A stretch of 64,000 bases of DNA, taken from contig JAJEKV010000266.1 in assembly GCA_021234155.1 (NCBI GenBank), positions 404,036 to 468,035 of the forward strand, in the 5' to 3' direction. The stretch is from Isoetes taiwanensis (Eukaryota; Streptophyta; Lycopodiopsida; Isoetales; Isoetaceae). The notes under the pieces were generated by a model. It did no database searches and was not told the DNA's origin. It saw only the letters and a program-made list of their open reading frames with translations. Shown here piece after piece: positions 33,647-44,246 of this stretch; positions within the stretch are counted from its first letter, which is position 1, and every line of letters begins with the position of its first letter. The translations under genes and the position numbers were made by a program.

Positions 33647-33963
33647 TTTTTTTCAGCCTGACACAAGCAAAGAAACAGCAAAGTAATATTAGAGAGCTGC
33701 TTGTGAATGTATAGCGTTACCGACATGCATGCACAAAACTGATCTTAACAGACCTTACTTAGAACCCTCTAAAAACCAGATTTCCACCACGGATCTCACG
33801 AATGGAGGCCGAAATGGAGAAAGGGGAAGCTTGGCCAAGAAAAAAAAAAAAGAGCATCAACAATGCAAATGGACTTTAAAATCAAATGCATCAACAATGG
33901 TTTATGCTGCTCGTCTAACTACTTCCTAATATGTTCATGACTAAACTCTGTGCTAGATTTTTA
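33561..33963. repeat. Gene 5' end and promoter, original of a 403-bp duplication
   Basis: From GTGCATTCTTGGGACACC to the LTR start at 33964, this matches 44247-44653. It covers the first 28 codons (minus strand), the 5' UTR and the promoter of the gene at 31408-33646. It ends exactly at the LTR in both copies. Confidence 0.8.
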
Positions 33964-35564
33964 TGTGGCGGGACTTAAAAACTCAAAACATTATCGGACG
34001 TTCCGGCAAAGACAAGATAACGGTCCCGGGACGACATCGCATCGCCCGCCACGCCAGACACGCCACTCCGGCCGACGGTAACGCCAACGGATAGCCGTGT
34101 AAGTAGCCCTTGGGGGCAACTTGCTAGATATGTTCACATGTTATTAATGTGCACATGTGCACATTAAGGTGGGCACACCTTTCCATGTTGGCATATTTTG
34201 CCACCTAGCCATTAAAGGCAAGTGGGGCCTTTTCAATTATCCCACATGCCAAAATGGGTAATTGAAAACCCTAGCCTAAACCCCATGTCTATTTAGGGTA
34301 GGAGGAAACCCTAGCTTGCTAGTTTTCGCCCTTAGGGTTTTAGAGCTCGCTTTGGCTGCCCCAGAGCCAAAACCGACTCCCGTGACACGCCCAAGCTTAA
34401 TTGCGCCATCGGGCCTCCAATTGGATCACTCTCAACAGGATGGTTGAACTCAGTCGAGGAGCCACTCAAGGATCAGTATTTGGTCAATTTAATAGCTTAA
34501 ACCGTCTTCTAGTCATGGAATCAAAAAGAGGTTTAGACTATTAAATTGCCCATAGCAGCTATCTAGATCTTAGATTCTGGGACACTAACTAAAGAACCTA
34601 ACTCTATGATATAGATTAGATCTAGTTCTTTAGTTCTTTCCGTGATGTATTTGGATGATGTATCTCTGTGAACTCCTTGTATTGGGAAGGGGGTAGAGGC
34701 CCTAAAGCTTGTAGTTGATGCTCCTAGAGTAGCCTCTCTAGCACATCAGAGATTCGGCCTGTGTACAAGAGCCATACCTGGTTGTGGGTGAAGGGGCCAG
34801 ACTGGCTGAGAAGGAGGTTCATGTTCTGACTCTTGAACGATCCCTCTGGTGTGTAAAGCCTACCAAGGATCATTGTGACTAGGCCTAATGGCTTACCACC
34901 GAGTGTTGGGTAAGGCATGGGCTCGACACCGTGAAGTGGTGTACACTTTCCGTTGGGTTGGTCGAATACGGGCAAAGGGCCCTCTAGTCACCTTGAGTCA
35001 GCATGTAGATCTCTGGAGGGAGTGATCCCTACCTGCCCCATCGGAACTGGGATGATGACCCCAAGAATAGCCCTTCTGGCTATGCATCCGGCGGGCTACA
35101 GTCAGGTCCCGACACTTTTCAGCCTACTCTGCAAAGTGTGCATGTGGAGGGGCGGATGGAGTGGACAACCCTATGCCATGTTCTTATGCCAGCCCAAATC
35201 CATTGCCATGAATTCTCATGCGCAATGAACTCGGAGACCCAAGCCGTCGGGTCATCCCCTTGAGTCGAAAGCCTTGGGTAGGATTCCCTATGTGATGTGC
35301 TGACCATTGTCTATGCAGATAAAGTTGATATACCACCCTTCCGGGTGGATGGAGGATTATGTTGAGTACCGACATGTATGTTTACGCCTCGCAGCCTAGG
35401 TAGGCCCCGAGGAAGACAGGGGTAGAATGACACCTTCACTCTTCCCCATTGGGACTCGCTACGGTGCGGATACGTGGAGGGCCCCGTGACGCGATGGAGC
35501 TGGTGTGGGGAAGAATCGCTTGTATACCGGTGAGAGCAATCAGATAACGAGTAGGGGACGCCTG
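33964..35564 (+). repeat. H3-element 5' LTR
   Basis: It begins TGTGGCGGGAC, ends near GGGGACGCC and abuts the PBS at 35566. It matches 44654-46241 closely, and the outer LTRs in reverse complement. It holds an internal inverted repeat (CAATTTAATAGCTTAAAC with GTTTAGACTATTAAATTG, near 34480-34550). Confidence 0.8.
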
Positions 35565-35565
35565 C

Positions 35566-35577
35566 TGGTATCGTGAG
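35566..35577 (+). other. H3-element primer-binding site, initiator tRNA-Met
   Basis: TGGTATCGTGAGCAA follows the LTR end. It corresponds to the plant initiator-Met site TGGTATCAGAGC, and the outer element has TGGTATCAGATCAATG in the same place. The next about 90 bp are shared with the outer element's leader. Confidence 0.78.
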
Positions 35578-35768
35578 CAATGTTCTTGGAGATTAAGAGC
35601 AAAGCACTGACCATGCTCCCAGTAGTACTAACTTGATAGGATCCTCAAGCCTCGAAAAGTGGGAAAATGTTTTCACATCTTTGTAGTTTATGCTAAGCTA
35701 GTAACAATTAAGTGAATTGGAATCTAACAGGATTAAAAAGAATGAGCCAAAATTTTCCAAGTGAGGTG

Positions 35769-35835
35769 GTCTCACATTTCGCTACCGGGTCAAGAACTAA
35801 AAGTTAGTTTTGAAGCGAGGCGCAAGCTGTGAGAC
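35769..35835 (+). other. 67-nt inverted repeat, H3-element hairpin 1
   Basis: GTCTCAC at 35769 pairs with GTGAGAC ending 35835. The 3' arm is AGGCGCAAGCTGTGAGAC; the 5' arm is partly degraded (ATTTCGCTACC). The apex AACTAA-AAG-TTAGTT is intact. It lies upstream of ORF1. Confidence 0.75.
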
Positions 35836-35958
35836 ATGGAGCCAAAAACACCAAAACATGATGAATTTGGGAAAAGTAATGTGGTAAGGCTAATTCTAAG
35901 GTAGGAATTAATTAGAATAACATGTTTTAATTACCTAAATACCCTAGAAATGTATGAG

Positions 35959-36025
35959 ATCTTACAGCTCGCGCCTGGTCTAAAAACTAAACATTAGTTT
36001 TGGAACGAGGCGCAAGCTGTGAGAC
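35959..36025 (+). other. 67-nt inverted repeat, H3-element hairpin 2
   Basis: The 5' arm TTACAGCTCGCGCCTGGTC pairs with the 3' arm AGGCGCAAGCTGTGAGAC, with one conserved C-A mismatch. It is about 210 bp before the ORF1 start. Confidence 0.8.
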
Positions 36026-36238
36026 CAATAGGTAGAAAAAGTCTGAAATAAGTGTAAGTTTTAACTAAGTAGGTGCCTTAGCATGTTAAATGGAGCAACT
36101 TGAATTTTGACCTAAAATTTTCCAAGCTATAAATAGATGTAGACCCCCCTCATTTTTCTTCGTCCCAGCCCTAGAAATCCGCTCTTCCCAACTTAGGCGA
36201 TCTTTGGGCGCTTTTATCCGATCGACGATCCGTAAAGC

Positions 36239-37474
36239 ATGGCCCGAACCAAACAGACCGCCAGGAAGCGTCGCCCAGGCGAAACCACCAGCGCCACTAA
36301 TACGGAAATCATTCGAAGATGCTTTCGAGAGGCTCTCGCGAGAGGGGACGCTCGCCGGACGAAGAGCGTGACACGCCCGATCTGATCGACGCCTTCAACC
36401 GCCAGTGGAGCAGACGACGCGAAGATCACCAACCTCCATGGACGAGGAGACAAGGGAGGTATATGAAGAAATAGAGCGGGAGATCCGGCAGCAGGAACGA
36501 GCAGAAGACCATTCGGAAGCAGCCACCTGAGATCCTCGAAAGCAGAAGATCGGTGATGTGTCCGGAGCCGCCAGAGGAAGCAGACCTTAGAAGGTTCATC
36601 AGAAAGTACGAGCGCCGGGAGAAGAGGAGGGAAGACAAAAAGAGGAAAAGGGAGGAAGAGGAACAGAAGGCAGCAGAAGACAAAAAGAAGGCGAAGGGGA
36701 AGTTCTTGGATAGCACAAGGAGGACGAAGGACTGCCCGCCAAGGAAGAGGCCGAACCCCAAGATCGTCATCAAGGAGCGGCAAGCCGACGAACCTCCGAA
36801 CCCCTCCGACGACTCTTCTGATGAAGACTTCAACCCTAATGCTGCAGGTGGAAGCTCTTCTAAGCACCCGGGCGATGAACAGGTAGTACCTGAACAGCCA
36901 GCACCTGAGCAACCCCAGCAAGATCAAGTGGAGAACCTCCCTGAGTACCCAGCATGGGATAGGAAGAAACAGCAACGACCTGCCCGTGAAGCATACGTCA
37001 CCGACAGAGTAAAGATTTACGAAAGGAAGATGAGGGAGCATGAGGCCTACATGAAGAAATGGGAGGCCTACAATAAGTATTACGAAGAAAACAGGGTCCC
37101 GTTTGTTGAAGGAGGACAGCCAACGAAGCAGCAGACATTGAAGCCGCCACCTCCCCAAGCCACCACCAAAGAAGAAGGTAGACAGGAAGGAGGTGGAGAG
37201 GAGAGCGCTGAGGGAGATTAGGCACTTCCAGTGCAGCTACGAACTTCTAATCCCCCGTGCCCCCTTTGCTCAGTTAGTACGAGAAGTGATGCAGGCCTAC
37301 AGGACGGACTTCAGGGTCACGGACGAGGCGCTGCTAGCAATGCAAGAAGCGGCTGAGGCAAAGATAGTGCAACATTTTGAAGACTCAACAGCCTGCACTG
37401 TCCACGCCAAGCGGGTAACCCTAATGCGACAAGACATGAGTCTTGCGACCCGCATAAAGGGAGAACGGCCTTAG
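36239..37474 (+). CDS. ORF1: histone H3-like protein of LTR retrotransposon (frameshifted)
   Basis: The ATG at 36239 starts [20 protein letters not shown]; the first ten residues equal the canonical H3 tail (K4, R8, K9). A linker of about 300 residues follows, rich in Lys, Glu and Pro (for example [15 protein letters not shown]), best read in another frame at 36553-37160. The histone fold returns in the ATG's frame from about 37169: a basic KKKVDRK, then [16 protein letters not shown] (alpha-N), [17 protein letters not shown] (alpha-1), [20 protein letters not shown] (alpha-2) and [11 protein letters not shown] (loop 2), ending IKGERP and a stop at 37472. Loop 1 has the length of ordinary H3, without the extension usual in CENP-A. 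HAKRVT and the buried Cys are kept. Frame changes near 36380, 36470 and 37160 break it as read. Possible roles (nucleosome entry or chromatin targeting) are inference. Confidence 0.85.
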
Positions 37475-37596
37475 AACCTTTTTTTTGTAAATAATTAAAA
37501 ATTTTGTAATATAGAACAATTTTGCGTACTTTAATTGCATAAAGTTTTAGCTTTTATTTCAGTTAAATAGGACAATTGCAGACCGAAAGACGTGAT

Positions 37597-37663
37597 GTCT
37601 CACAGCTCGCGCCTTGTCGCAAAACTAAATTTTAGTTTTGAAGCGAGGCGCAAGCTGTGAGAC
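37597..37663 (+). other. 67-nt inverted repeat, H3-element hairpin 3
   Basis: 5' arm GTCTCACAGCTCGCGCCT, 3' arm AGGCGCAAGCTGTGAGAC, central AAACTAAATTTTAGTTTT. It lies 123 bp after the ORF1 stop codon. Confidence 0.85.
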
Positions 37664-37796
37664 CTCGCCCAAACTTGACCAAAGCAGCTCCAAATCGACC
37701 AAATAAGGGGTCAATTCTGTCTGATTTGATGAGCCCATCATCCTTACATCATTAGTTTACCCAAATTAGACACCTTTTGATCGAAATGAGACTGAT

Positions 37797-37863
37797 GTCT
37801 CACAGCTCGCGCCTGGTCAAAGAACTAAAAGTTAGTTTTGGAGCGAGGCGCAAGCTGTGAGAC
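37797..37863 (+). other. 67-nt inverted repeat, H3-element hairpin 4
   Basis: 5' arm GTCTCACAGCTCGCGCCT and 3' arm AGGCGCAAGCTGTGAGAC around an AACTAA-AAG-TTAGTT apex. It has the same length and conserved C-A mismatch as hairpin 3. Confidence 0.85.
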
Positions 37864-38175
37864 CTCTTACCATTTCTTCACCAGAACTTGTCCAAATCAT
37901 CTTCAACCTATTGTATAGCATCCTTTAGGTGATTTAGCCTTGTTCAAACATCTCATCTAGTCTTCAAATTTCCATTTTGACCTCAGATAGGCTAGAATTA
38001 CCCAATCCTAGGAAATTTTCAAGACATCCAAAAATTAGGGTTTTCCCCTTTTCTATAAATAGACCCCTCATTTCTCAGATAGCACCCTACAAATCTGCTC
38101 CTGCCCTTCTAGCCGATTTCTCAACTCCCTAAGGCGCTCTTGCAACTGTTTGTTACCCTCTTCTGCATTTAACCA

Positions 38176-39719
38176 ATGGCAAACTCTGACTTTCGCAGAT
38201 GGTACAGCGCTAGCGCCCATGTTGCCGAGGCCGACGTCGACCAAATCTTCCATATCTTCAGGAAGGAGGTAGATGTCCAAGCAACCTTGCACGCGACCCC
38301 AGCTTACAGTAGAGTCTTGTCTGAGTTCCAAGCTAGGGTAGAACCAGCGCTAGTGCAACTCCCCCCTTGTATAGGCTACTTTGTTACTAGACAGTCCCTG
38401 CAGGCTGCATTAGATGATGTCCCGAACATCGCCAAATACCTGACAAACAAGGCGCAGCGCACACCTGAGCCAATGGTCTTAACTGTCAATAGGACCAAGT
38501 ACTTCTCCTTCCACACTGCCTTGGCAATCTTTCTTACCCACCGCGCGAGAACACCGTGGGGAAACCTCCATTCCCCCATGGACGCGGACCCATTAGCCAT
38601 AGCAAAGAACAACGGCTCCCTCACACACGATGAACAGGAGCGTGAAGGGAAGGAAGAAGACTCTGACGCAAACAGAATCAGAAGAAGAGGAAGACTATGT
38701 CGAGCTCGACCACGGAGGAGGAGCGCCAAGCTGCAGAAGAGGAGAGTGGCAAGACTTGAAAAGAAGCCGCAAAACTCTCGAAGTCGCGCCACCCCTTGGG
38801 TTAGGCATCACAAGCCTAGCCCCCATTATTGTTGAAGGCGCAGGAGTTTTCGCTCCTGTTTACATCCAAAACCTCCGGAAAGTGTGGAAAGGGAGTACCG
38901 ACCAAGAGTTGCTGCACCAACTCAAGAACGGATTTGGACGACTTCATCGTCCGAGGGGAATCTCGACTTCCCTCCAAGTAAGGGAAGCCGACACTTATAC
39001 GGGGAGAGTCTACCTCCGACATCCAAGCCTACAAAGCAACATCGTCAGCAGATTATGGAGGCGCACAAGGCCGAGAACAAGCTACCAACGGAGGAAGAGT
39101 TCCTTGCTCTTCAGGAACAGATGGGGATCCGCTACGCGACCTCAAACATCCTAACGGCAAGCTCTTCCGCAGCACCTCCCCGAGAGAGAAGAGGCTAATT
39201 CGACCGTGGAGGGCTTCAAAGAAATGAGACTACGTGGAGCTCACCACGGTGGAGGTCGATGACTTTGCAAGCGCATTACGTGGCTGGATAGCGAGTGGCC
39301 GAGGACTGCCTCGCAATCCATGTCGTCGCGGCAGATACCCCGCCAATCGCTGATGGATGGAAGAATAGCGGTAATTCACCGCAAGTTCACCCCCAGAGGC
39401 GAGGAAGGAGTATCGATGCCGATTGCACTCGTGATTCGGCGGCAAGATGCGGGTTGCCCCTCAACACCGAAAGTATGCAATCCCCGTGAAGAGAGCGGTA
39501 GCACTCGACGCCTTTTCGACTTCGCCATACCTTTACAAAAGGCAGTGGAAGATTGGCGTGACCACGCCTTACACCCGACCGAAAGTGGAAGACTTGGCGA
39601 GAGCGTTGCAGGGGGGATCTTCAGCCAATGTCCTTAGGAACTTGGGCCATTTAGTAGGAACAGCCCAAGTGAAAAAGTTCCTAGAGGATAATCCATCTTA
39701 CCGGCGGCAGCAAGAATGA
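38176..39719 (+). CDS. ORF2 of H3-element, unknown function (frameshifted)
   Basis: It starts MANSDFRRWYSASAHVAEAD, is open for about 170 residues, then continues through frame changes to PYLYKRQWKIGVTTPYTRPK and a stop at 39717. The full length would be about 510 residues. There is a charged middle part (EEEDYVELDHGGG, then KLPTEEEFLALQEQMG). I recognise no domain and it is not a histone. A segment starting LPPCIGYFVTRQSLQAAL aligns without gaps to VTPCVEIGLPQTNFARTL in the outer element's ORF2 (PC, a hydrophobic, L, acidic, NI, L, N in register), so ORF2 is a conserved component of this family. It could be a structural or RNA-binding partner of ORF1; that is a guess. Confidence 0.6.
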
Positions 39720-40300
39720 TTAGCAGTAGTTGTAATTTTGTATTAGCATAATATAAAATATGAATATAATTTCTTTTGCACTATAAATGTTTTGTTGATA
39801 TATTTTGTGTCCCCAACCATGCCAACAAACATAAATAATGCAAGAAAACAAGGAAAACTAACCATATAGCTATGAACCACTTGTGTATGCAGCTAGAGGC
39901 CTAAGCGCAGGGGAACGACAACCGCTGGAACTTATAGAAGAACAGAAGTCCCGCCTGTGCCACGCCCGCAAGGAACCCCGCTTGAAGAATCGGACAAATG
40001 ACCCCGTAAGAAGAAATATCGCAAATGAGGACGGACCTTGAGCAGATAAAGGTTTTGCTAGCCGCATGCTAAGTGAGCAGGTTCGGTGGTAACGCCAACC
40101 GCCGCAAGCATCAGCTCTGAGAATAGGAAGAGACAAGAAGAGGAGCAAGAGAGGAAGGTCCCCCCGACCGGACTCCTCCGACTAAGCCTCGATCTCGTGA
40201 CTGATTTCGAGGAAGAAGAAGGGCGTAACCAAGTCCCAACAGATGAAAGGCGAGGAACACCCCTGATGGACGACAAAGGGACACAAGAACCTCCGACTAC
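39720..40300 (+). other. Spacer before gag
   Basis: AT-rich up to about 39880, then a charged open stretch (40086-40343, RKRQEEEQERKVPP) that may be the N-terminus of gag. Confidence 0.4.
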
Positions 40301-41180
40301 CGAAGAAAGTAGACTCGCGATTGGGAAATGTTTGGAAGGCTAGGAAGCTCGAGCAATTCTCAAAGCGAGAACAGGTCGCATGGAAGCCGGAGGCTTGGCT
40401 TGACGAGATGAGCAAATATGGCAATGCCTATGGTATGAAGGATAAGGATAAAGGCAGGGTGGCAACAAATAACCCGGGGAGCAAAGACGATTTGGTGGAA
40501 GGGCTATGCCAAGGCTCATGGCTTAAGCAGGATGCTTGCAGTGTTCAAGAAGTTTGCTAAAGCCTTCAAAGCCGCCATTACGTTCCAAGAGAGCACAAGT
40601 CCAAAGATGATGCAAAGCAGTTTCACAGTTGCAAAGAAGGCAACAAGTCAAGGGCAAAAATATACGAGGAATTCATGAGGCTAAGGCTATATGTACCGGT
40701 TAGGTGAGAAGCATGCAAAGAGAAAGCTACATTGAAGGTCTGAATGAGGAGATCCGCAAGTTTGTAAGGGCAATAAACCCCAGAACAAGATCGGCGGAGT
40801 CCAAGGCAATAAGCTTGCAAGGAACTGACCTCTAATAGCGGGCGTAAGTGCCAGATACTGTAATAAAGGCAAGGCAAAGAAAGGCTTTAGCCCGAGGACA
40901 GCCAGCCCAGACCGCCTAGAGCCCCATATAGTGGCAATCAAGGGAAGCAAAGCAGGAGAAGAAGCAGTGTCTTTCAAAGACAAACAGAAGGGTCAAACTA
41001 CTCCAAGCAAAGGCGATCCTTTCAAAGCAGCCATGCCCAAGGAAAAGAGACAGAGTGCATAGAAAAGCAGCCTTTGCTTCCGTGTTTCTAGCCAGACCAT
41101 AGGACAAACCGCCCATATGTCATGAGTGCGCCGCTTAGCGAGTTGGGAGATTGGGACACTGGTTCCGGACGACGACGGGC
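40300..41180 (+). pseudogene. H3-element gag with zinc knuckle, frameshifted
   Basis: Pieces in three frames: WWKGYAKAHGLS near 40490 (gag core 'WW.GY..AHG'), KFAKAFKAAITFQES, then YEEFMRLRLYVPV near 40655, MQRESYIEGLNEEIRKFVRA near 40712 and NPRTRSAESKAISL. A zinc-knuckle remnant near 41112 gives CHEC with GRLGHWFR. This is the standard retrotransposon gag fold, so ORF1 and ORF2 are extra to gag and not replacements for it. Confidence 0.62.
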
Positions 41181-41269
41181 AGGAAGCCCGCGACTACATT
41201 TAGGGTGAGTGTCATATCTTTGCCGCAATAGATACAGAAAAGCAGAGAGCCAAGATAAAGTAATTTCCA

Positions 41270-41810
41270 CAAAGAGGGAAGGCCAAGGCCAAGTCATTTA
41301 TAGTCCTGATAGATTCGGGAAGTAGCCATAACTTTGCATCCCCCAGAATGGTTCAAATGTTGAAGTTGAAACCATTAAAGTCAAAGCCAAGGCCCGTTGT
41401 CTTAGCAAGTGGAGCAGTAAGGCAGACGGCAGGTAAGAGAATCAACTTTGACATCGACTTTGCCGTGGATTAAGATCCGATGGGGCAGAGGTAATGGGCA
41501 TCGCAAATACGACTTTGATCATAGGTATGGAGTACCTTGGACCAGCCAGGGCCATTATTGATTGTGGAAAGCGGAAGGTGACCTTCCCAACACCCGGACG
41601 GCAAGATCATTGAGATAACGTGTAAAGAAGTTGTTCCCATCATGCAAGTGTATGTCTTCTAAACGGCTGTTCAAGTGCATCAAGAGTGAGCAAGTGGCAT
41701 ACATCTTCAAGCTAGAGATTAGTGAGCCAGAATTGGAAGGAAGCAAAGAAGACAAGATGCTCGCCAAGTTGCCGTCAAGCAAATAGCTAAGTTGATCACT
41801 GAAGTTCCAC
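41270..41810 (+). pseudogene. H3-element aspartic protease
   Basis: FIVLIDSGSSHNFASPRMVQ at about 41297 carries the catalytic D-S-G in the DSGSSHNF form usual for plant gypsy elements. LASGAVRQTAGKRINFDIDF follows, then ITTLIIGMEYLG-like residues near 41515 (second loop 'LGM.YL'), then a degenerate stretch up to the RT. Stops interrupt the frame. Confidence 0.72.
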
Positions 41811-41829
41811 GATCTCTTTCCGTGATGAG

Positions 41830-42545
41830 ATCAAGCAGCCCCTCCTTATAGGGGAGTTGAGTGCGCAGATAGCACTCAAACCGGGAACAAAGCCAACAAG
41901 CAAGGCTCCATATAGAATGACAACGCAGAGTTGCCTGAGTGAAGAAGTAGTTGCAGGAGCCGCCGACCTAGGTTTCATTAGACCTAGTGTCTCACCGCTT
42001 GGAGCGCATTCTTTTGTCAAGAAGAAGGATGGATCTCTCGAGGATGTGCATAGACTATAGACAGTTGAATAAGCACACCATTAAGAACAAGTATGCTTCC
42101 CAAGATCGACGACTTAATGGATCAGCTTCAAGGAGCAAAGATCTTCTCCAAAATCGACTTAAGGTCGTTATCATCGATAATCTAATAAAGGAAGAAGATA
42201 TCCATAAGACCGCCTTCGTGACGCCAGATGGGCATTATGAATTACCTGCGAATGCCTTTCGCTTATCAAATGCCCCCGCAACGCTCATGAGGCTCATGAA
42301 CGATATCTTCAGGGAGTTCCCGGACACCTTTGTGATTGTTTTCTTTGATGACATTTTGGTGTATAGCGATCCCTTTGAAGAGCACGCGGCAACACTTGAG
42401 AAGAGTGCTAGAGAAGTTGAAGAGGCACCGGTTGAACGACAAGTTGTCGGCGCCACCGCGAATCCGAAAGGTGGAATACCTTGGTCATGTGATCTCGCCA
42501 GAAGGCATCTCGACGGACCCCCGCCAAGATTGAAGCAAAGTTGAT
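41830..42545 (+). pseudogene. H3-element reverse transcriptase, frameshifted
   Basis: IALKPGTKPTSKAPYRM (41868) and LGFIRPSVSPLGA (41970) are the usual RT N-terminal blocks. KKKDGSL and CIDYRQLNKHTIKNKY follow near 42020-42090. TAFVTPDGHYELPANAFRLS and NAPATLMRLMNDIF come next, then VFFDDILVYS at about 42338 (catalytic YxDD written FFDD). The frame ends in a degenerate thumb region (EEHAATLEK, LGHVISPEGI). Integrase follows later, so this is Ty3/gypsy. Confidence 0.82.
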
Positions 42546-43150
42546 TCAGCTGGTCGGCGCCAAAAAATGTTCATGAGGTCAGAAGTTTTCTGACTAGCAG
42601 TGGTACTACAGAAGTTCGCGGAAGAACTTCGCTAAGATAGCGCCCCGCTAACGCACCGACGAGGGCGAGAAGATAAAAGATTGGGCAGAGCATTGGCACA
42701 AGAAAGCCCAAAAGGGGTTTGAATTGTTGAAAGAAGCTCCTCGACGACAGCCCCCGCCTTGACCCCCGCCGACCCGCAGAAAGATAAGCCGGTAGCAAAC
42801 AGATGCGCAGTAAGATAGCTACGTGTGCAAAGGCTTATGCAAGAAGAGCATGTGGTAGCCGTATGATTCCGTGAAGATGAACGACGCCGAGACGCCGCTA
42901 CCCAACGCACGCATCAGGAATTGCTTAGCGCTGTCGGGCATTAAGAATATGGAGGCATTATCTCTTGGGAAGGAAGTTCCAATTGATACCCACCATCAAA
43001 GCCTCCAAGATGTATTCACGCTAACCACACCTTAACTGAGGCACGGAGGTGGATGGAGTCCTCGAGGAATATGACTTCGAGATAGTCTACAAGCCGGGAA
43101 GCTTAATGTGGTAGCGGATGCGCTTTCAAGGCATCCCCTGACAACTAGAG
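42546..43150 (+). pseudogene. H3-element RNase H, decayed
   Basis: Readable pieces are the QELLSAVGH-like segment (about 42910), a stretch matching 'IDTHHQSLK', and WMEFLEEYDFEIVYKPG (about 43048) followed by VVADALSRHP in another frame. This is the standard C-terminal end of gypsy RNase H. There are many indels. Confidence 0.65.
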
Positions 43151-43344
43151 TGCATTGCAATGCAATTTCAACGCTCTCCAGTGACTTTGGCAAGAAGATT
43201 GAAGAGACCTTGCCAACGGATGTGGATTTCAGGGAAGTATGGGCAAGCCTCTCTAGGGAGGCTTGAACGGATAAAGAGCGGGAAGCCTTCAAACATTATA
43301 AGAAGGAGGGCAACCTCGTTATATCATAAGGACAAGTTGCGCAT

Positions 43345-44246
43345 CTCGAAGTCATCAGGTAAGGAAATTGATCCTCCATGACACGCACAACAGCCCAATA
43401 GCTGGCCATGCGGGATTCATGAAAACATATTTCAAAGTACGCAGCAGCTATTATTGGCCAGGAATGAAGAAGCGGGTAGCTCGCTACATCAAGGAATGTC
43501 GCCTATGCCAAGAAACTAAGGCGAGCAACTCCAATTCCGTGGGCACTAGAGCCGCGAATGTGCCAAACGTTAAGTGGGGAGGTAATCAAGATGGATTTCA
43601 TCACAGACTCCTAAGAACGGCAGAAGAGGCAAGGATGCCTTGATGGTAGTGGTCGACAAGTTGTCGAAGATGGCACATTTTGTGCCTTGCGTGACCACGT
43701 GATACAGCCTATGGATACAACAAAGCTCTTCACCAAAGAGATCTTCGACTTCATGGCATGCCAAGGGAGATTATCTCCCATGTGGATCAAAGTTCATGAG
43801 TGCATTTTGGCAAGACCTCTTTGCGATTTATTCGCACCAAGCTATCCATGAGCACGGCAGATCATCCTCGACGGATGGTTTGCATCGAGCGGACCAACAG
43901 GATCCTAGAAGACATGCTACTAAAACTATGTCCGAATAAGCAAAGTATGTGGGAAGAATTTATTCACTTGGTGGAGTTTGCATACAATAGCACCAAGCAG
44001 AATCATCCCAAATGTCGCCATTTATGATCAATTACGGCTATCGATTGCCTAACTCCGCATTAATTTGGCACAACCCTGTCAAAAGTAGAAGTTTCGCAGC
44101 CAGATGTTGGCCGGTATGCAGCAGCTTGTGGAAGAGGTTCGAGGCTATCTGCTAGCAGCAAGAAGTCGACAAAAGAGCATCGCCGACAAGCATCGAACAG
44201 TCAGAGAGTTCAAAGTTGGAGATGATGTATGGCTTCTGTTGGTGCA
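43345..44246 (+). pseudogene. H3-element integrase, 3'-truncated
   Basis: The zinc-binding domain is clear: HDTHNSPIAGHAGFMKTYF and YYWPGMKKRVARYIKECRLC. The core follows in changing frames: MDFITDS near 43590 (first Asp), VVVDKLSKMAHFVPC at 43640, and RTNRILEDML near 43893 (Glu). The end reads ADKHRTVREFKVGDDVWLL, the usual start of the C-terminal domain, then stops abruptly at 44246 where a host-gene fragment begins. No chromodomain is present, and the PPT is missing. Confidence 0.75.

Larger units (their letters stand above)
37475..38175 (+). other. Spacer between ORF1 and ORF2
   Basis: AT-rich and without an ORF. It holds hairpins 3 and 4 and an AT-rich run just after the ORF1 stop. The part near 38050-38170 may be the 5' leader of ORF2. 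Confidence 0.5.

Noticed and set aside
36214-37158. Long minus-strand ORF (314 codons) over the H3-like ORF1
   Set aside because: It is the antisense shadow of the charged linker. The Leu/Arg/Ser-rich translation has no domain, whereas the plus strand carries the H3 tail and fold.
37205-37474. H3-like fold as CENP-A/CENH3
   Set aside because: Loop 1 has the ordinary H3 length and the end is HAKRVT...GER, as in canonical H3, so a centromeric variant is not supported.
37597-37863. Hairpins after the H3-like ORF as a metazoan-type histone 3' stem-loop
   Set aside because: Far longer than the 16-nt histone stem-loop and also present upstream of the ORF; plants lack that processing signal.
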